NCBI RefSeq assembly: GCF_900114475.1
Contig: NZ_FOTE01000008.1
Coordinates: forward strand, 124,001 to 188,000
Length of the DNA: 64,000 nt
Source of the DNA: Paenibacillus sp. 1_12
Lineage (GTDB): Bacteria > Bacillota > Bacilli > Paenibacillales > NBRC-103111
Direction: 5' to 3'
The notes beneath the pieces are model-generated. The model was given only the letters and a program-made list of their open reading frames with translations, was not told the origin of the DNA and ran no database searches. The translations under genes were made by a program, and so were the position numbers. Below, piece by piece: positions 60,462 through 64,000 of this stretch; position 1 is the first letter of the stretch; each line of letters begins with the position of its first letter.

Positions 60462-62249
60462 GTGAAGAATAATAGAACGCTCATAACGATCGCTGCCGCC
60501 ATGCTTGCGTTGGTGCTTGCTTTTCCGCATCTTACTCAGGCAGCAGGCAGCGATACGAAGATCGATGCTGTGCTTTCGGTGGATGTCAGCAGCTCCATGA
60601 ACGAAAGTGATGTGAACAAGGTAAGCTATGAAGCGATGAAAATGTTCATTGATATGGCTTCAGTCCAGGGTGACAAGATCGGTGTGGTGGCGTACACAGA
60701 TCAAATATTGCGTGAAAAGGCGCTGCTTAAGATCGGCAGTGCAGCTGACAAGCAAAGCTTGAAAACATTCATCGATCAGCTGACGAGAGGACCTTATACG
60801 GACATAGCTGTTGGAGTCAATGAAGCTGTAAAAATCCTTGAATCCGGTGGCAGCGAGCCTGGGCATGTACCCTTGATTGTTCTGCTGACAGATGGCAACA
60901 ACTCACTGAATGCCGGAAAGAGTCAGCAGCAGTCAGATCAAGTGTTGAATGAAGCTGTCAAGAAAGCCAAGGATAAGGGCATACCGATCTACACGATTGG
61001 CTTGAATGCAGACGGTACGTTGAACAAGGATGTTTTGGAGCGCATTTCGGCTGACACAGGCGGAAAGCTGTTTATTACCTCGACGGCTGACAAGCTGCCG
61101 CAAATCTTAAGTGAAATTTATGCGAGTCACCTGAAGCTTAAGGTGGTGCCGCTCACAGGCATTACGGCGAACGGCCAGTTTCAGGATGTAACGATCAACA
61201 TTCCTAATGCGAGTGTGCTGGAAGCCAACATTTCCATGATGTCATCCAAGCCTGTTGAGGCGAAGCTAATTAATCCGGCCGGTCAGCAGCAAACGATCCC
61301 TTCCGACAAAATTATTTACTCCGCTTCCTCCGCATATACGCTAATCAAGCTGTTAAGCCCGATTCAGGGCGATTGGAAGCTGCAAATTAAAGGCGTACCA
61401 AAAGAAAAAATCGACATTAATTTAATTTATAACTACGATGTGCAGGTGTCGATGGAGGTTTTGTCGTCTAATTCTTATAAGCCTGGCGACACGGTGCCGA
61501 TTAAAGCATTTTTGGAGTCCAACGGCGCCAAGATAACCGATGCCGAATTATACAAAAATCTAAAGGCGGCGCTGGTCGTAACCGATCTCGATACGAAAAA
61601 AACGTCAGAAACACCACTTACCGCTTCCGTTCAAGGGATAGAAGGAACATTCAAGTTTGCTGAGGCGCATGATTATGAAATCAAGGTAAAGGCGGAGGAT
61701 GCGAGCTTTGTTCGCGAATCACAACCGGTCACCGTATCCGCCAAAAAAGCAGGATCGAGCGCACCTGCGCCTGCACCGACCCCGCCTGCTGGTAGCAGTG
61801 AAGCGACTGCGGGAAGCACTAATGCGCTAGTTGGGCCTATCGCCTGGATTGCGGGTATTCTGCTTGTGTTGATCGCTGCCGGGTTGTTCGCAATATCCCG
61901 CTGGAAGAAAGCGAACAAAGGCTTTTTCGGGCAATTGGTCGTTGAAATCAAAGATGAGGACACCGGAGAGCGAACGACTCCGCAGTACCGCAAGCTGAAT
62001 GCGTTCAAGGGCAAGGTGGAGCTTCACCAGCTGCTGCAGTTGGCGCCGGAATTTGCCGAAACGAGGCAGATTGTGTTCAAGCCGGGTCCTGGTGACACAG
62101 TCGTTCTGTACAATCAATCCGGTTGTGTTATCGAAAAAGGCGGTCGTGTATTTGACGCAGTGAATGGCAAGGAGCTTAAAAACAACGATCGCATTAAAAT
62201 TTTATTACAAAATATAAATAAATCCATCACGGTTGAATTTATTAAATAA
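60462..62249 (+). CDS. Exported, membrane-anchored von Willebrand factor A-domain protein
   Basis: 595 aa from a GTG at 60462 (GGAGG 9 nt upstream). Signal peptide (about 1-27), VWA domain (about 33-225) with an intact metal site DVSSSM, later Thr of GPYTDIAVG and Asp of LLTDGNN; Ig-like region (about 225-430), Ala/Pro/Ser linker, membrane helix (about 462-482) and a 110-residue cytosolic C-terminus (GQLVVEIKDEDTG on). The bulk is outside and the tail inside, so it could link the envelope to the tubulin-like protein encoded next. Confidence 0.93.
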   Translation: MKNNRTLITIAAAMLALVLAFPHLTQAAGSDTKIDAVLSVDVSSSMNESDVNKVSYEAMKMFIDMASVQGDKIGVVAYTDQILREKALLKIGSAADKQSLKTFIDQLTRGPYTDIAVGVNEAVKILESGGSEPGHVPLIVLLTDGNNSLNAGKSQQQSDQVLNEAVKKAKDKGIPIYTIGLNADGTLNKDVLERISADTGGKLFITSTADKLPQILSEIYASHLKLKVVPLTGITANGQFQDVTINIPNASVLEANISMMSSKPVEAKLINPAGQQQTIPSDKIIYSASSAYTLIKLLSPIQGDWKLQIKGVPKEKIDINLIYNYDVQVSMEVLSSNSYKPGDTVPIKAFLESNGAKITDAELYKNLKAALVVTDLDTKKTSETPLTASVQGIEGTFKFAEAHDYEIKVKAEDASFVRESQPVTVSAKKAGSSAPAPAPTPPAGSSEATAGSTNALVGPIAWIAGILLVLIAAGLFAISRWKKANKGFFGQLVVEIKDEDTGERTTPQYRKLNAFKGKVELHQLLQLAPEFAETRQIVFKPGPGDTVVLYNQSGCVIEKGGRVFDAVNGKELKNNDRIKILLQNINKSITVEFIK

Positions 62250-62388
62250 AATCCATGTGCAAACCATGAAACAGGATGCGGCATTATATCGCAGTAGGAG
62301 ATGTGGACAATTGACACGGTCGAAGACACACCTCCTTATCCTGAACTTTCCTGATTTGGACAAGTCATCTTATAGGGGGACAAGCGAA

Positions 62389-64000
62389 ATGAAAGCAGTT
62401 GTCAGAGAGCATATTCAACAGCTGGATGTGTCATTGGGCGGAGGCATTATCAGCGACAAGATTCGTGTCGATACGATAGACAATCCGATGCTCGTAATCG
62501 GGCTTGGCGGTACAGGGATTGACGCGCTGCTGCGTCTGAAATACCAGATCAATCGCAGATTCAAGCTGCCGGAGGATCCATTCACGAAGAAGAAAAAGGA
62601 GAAGCCGGCGAATGTCGAATTTCTCGCACTGGAAACGAATGAGCATGACCGCAACAAAAAATATAAAGGCATCGGTCTCGATCCGCTAACCGAATTTGTG
62701 CTGCTCTCCAATGCCGAGATCGGCAGCGTGCTGCAAAACCGCAGCATTCTGGAGCCTTACATTCGTGAATGGCTGTCACCGGAGCTGACGATCACAGACG
62801 GCATTAATGGCGCATCGGGTGTCAGACAGGCGGGGCGTTTGCTGCTGTTTACGAAAATTGTACAGGTTGTGCAAACGATTGAGCGGAAAATAAAATCGCT
62901 ATCCGTAGGCACGAACAAGAAGCTGATGGTATTCCTACTGACGGGCCTTGCCGGAGGTACAGGCAGTGGCTGTTTCCTCGATATCGCGTATATCGTACGG
63001 GGTATCATGGAGCGCGATTACGGCTCCGCAGGTGTAGATAAGGTCAATGTGCTTGGCTATTTGTTCACGCCTGACGTCAATTTGGCCAACAAAAGCCTGA
63101 CCGAGCATTCACGCGAATATATTAAAAAGAACGGCTATGCGGCGATGAAGGAACTGGACTACTGGATGAATGTCGATGAGCGCAGTGAGCGGTTCAAGCA
63201 GCAATACGCTAGTATCCTGAACGTTAATTCGCCCATGCCTCCATTTAATTTGGCGCATCTCATTTCAGCTACCAATCTCGAAGGCAAGCTGCTGGAAAAT
63301 GCTTACGACTACTGTATGAATGTAACGGCGGAGAATATCACCAACTTTATGGCCAGCGAGGACAAAAGCTCCGGTGAGGAATTTGCGATCCATGACTATA
63401 TCAGTAACATCCGTACGAATATTAATCAAATGCCGAAGACGTATGCCGCCAACTACCAATACAATATTTTGGGTGCGTCCTCTGCGGTGCTGCCGATTGA
63501 GGAAATGACGACATATTTGGCGTATAAAGTATTCCAGCGCATGGAAAAGATGTTTGATGCTGGACCCACGCAGGAAGAAGTGGAGAAGCTTGCGCACAAG
63601 CTGGGCATAGATCCGGACTCCGTGCATCGCGAATTCGGCAAACGTGTTCCCGAACCCATTCCCGGCTATGAGAACAGCGAGCGGTTAAGCTATACCAATG
63701 TGATCAAGCAGCAGGTGGTGAATATCGATACGGAGCTTGAGCAAAGCTTCCTGTCACGTGCTCGTGAGGAATACATCAAGAGCCGCAAGCAGCTTCCTGG
63801 TCAGATCAAGGAAAACTTCACTGAGCAAATGACGAAAATTTTCGGGAATCCCGAGCAAGGCCCTTTCTACGTGTCACGGATTATTTTGCAGGACAAAGGC
63901 TTTTGCTTACTCAAGCTGATCTCTTCCTATATAGAAGCATTGCGTGAAAGCATCTATCGGATCCCTCGTGATGTGGAGTCTGCCGAAGAGCAGTCGGTGC
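62389..64000 (+). CDS. Tubulin/FtsZ-like GTPase (Tubulin_2 type), 5' part (runs off right edge)
   Basis: About 537 codons from the ATG at 62389 (AGGGGGA 8 nt upstream) to the window edge. N-terminal nucleotide-binding motif MLVIGLGGTGIDALLRLKYQ (about 35-54) and the tubulin/FtsZ signature equivalent LLTGLAGGTGSG (about 183-194), followed by long helical insertions. Much longer than FtsZ. This is the family that PF13809 names 'tubulin-like', distinct from the cell-division FtsZ. It follows the VWA gene by 139 bp. GTP binding is predicted, polymerisation is inference. Confidence 0.92.
   Translation, partial: MKAVVREHIQQLDVSLGGGIISDKIRVDTIDNPMLVIGLGGTGIDALLRLKYQINRRFKLPEDPFTKKKKEKPANVEFLALETNEHDRNKKYKGIGLDPLTEFVLLSNAEIGSVLQNRSILEPYIREWLSPELTITDGINGASGVRQAGRLLLFTKIVQVVQTIERKIKSLSVGTNKKLMVFLLTGLAGGTGSGCFLDIAYIVRGIMERDYGSAGVDKVNVLGYLFTPDVNLANKSLTEHSREYIKKNGYAAMKELDYWMNVDERSERFKQQYASILNVNSPMPPFNLAHLISATNLEGKLLENAYDYCMNVTAENITNFMASEDKSSGEEFAIHDYISNIRTNINQMPKTYAANYQYNILGASSAVLPIEEMTTYLAYKVFQRMEKMFDAGPTQEEVEKLAHKLGIDPDSVHREFGKRVPEPIPGYENSERLSYTNVIKQQVVNIDTELEQSFLSRAREEYIKSRKQLPGQIKENFTEQMTKIFGNPEQGPFYVSRIILQDKGFCLLKLISSYIEALRESIYRIPRDVESAEEQSV

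Overview
The window reads as chromosomal DNA of a spore-forming, low-to-mid GC Firmicute, most likely Paenibacillus. The pointers are YesM/YesN-type two-component genes beside LplB-type sugar ABC operons with no ATPase, SleB-like, YyaC and YjcZ-like sporulation genes, RNase J, a heterocycloanthracin-type maturation protein, and many UUG/GUG starts with strong AGGAGG sites. The species call is inference. No rRNA, tRNA, CRISPR array, transposase or phage gene is visible.

Layout. 1-3.9 kb: 5' part of a thiazole-bacteriocin maturation gene (minus), then a c-di-AMP riboswitch leading a LysM-CAP / SleB wall-hydrolase operon, a tiny YjcZ-like protein and a metal-dependent cyclase. 3.9-9.3 kb: a HAD phosphatase, then a glycerophosphodiester-type ABC uptake operon (two permeases, lipoprotein, GDPD) behind a promoter with a leader terminator. 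9.4-10.7 kb: MgtC and a striking 205-bp structured inverted-repeat element. 10.7-20.7 kb: a carbohydrate locus (YesM kinase, YesN regulator, LplB/CarG-type permeases, lipoprotein, TIM-barrel isomerase, unknown toroid-like enzyme). 21-23.5 kb: a MATE exporter next to a nicotianamine-synthase-like (CntL-type) gene. 23.8-30.8 kb: thyA, folA, phosphodiester glycosidase, map, chrA, an LCP protein. 30.8-38.8 kb (mostly minus): zinc-ribbon protein, ECF sigma with a propeller-type anti-sigma candidate, a two-component pair, small proteins, a glycosyltransferase. 38.9-42 kb: yyaC overlapping an ABC exporter, and a TetR regulator.

42.3-49.1 kb is a chemosensory-like signalling cluster: a giant NIT-HAMP-GAF-kinase-3xREC protein interrupted by one in-frame amber codon, CheR, a stand-alone CheB, and a REC-kinase. 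49-57 kb holds a beta-lactamase-fold hydrolase, an M48 protease, an exported protein, a second ECF sigma/anti-sigma pair and RNase J.

57.3-64 kb is the most interesting part. Two divergent sets face each other: a minus-strand set of three membrane-associated proteins of unknown function (50, 312 and 589 aa) and a plus-strand pair, a secreted/membrane von Willebrand A protein and a tubulin/FtsZ-like GTPase running off the right edge. The pairing of VWA with an FtsZ-like protein matches a membrane-remodelling system predicted by comparative genomics; the three minus-strand proteins are candidate unrecognised partners.
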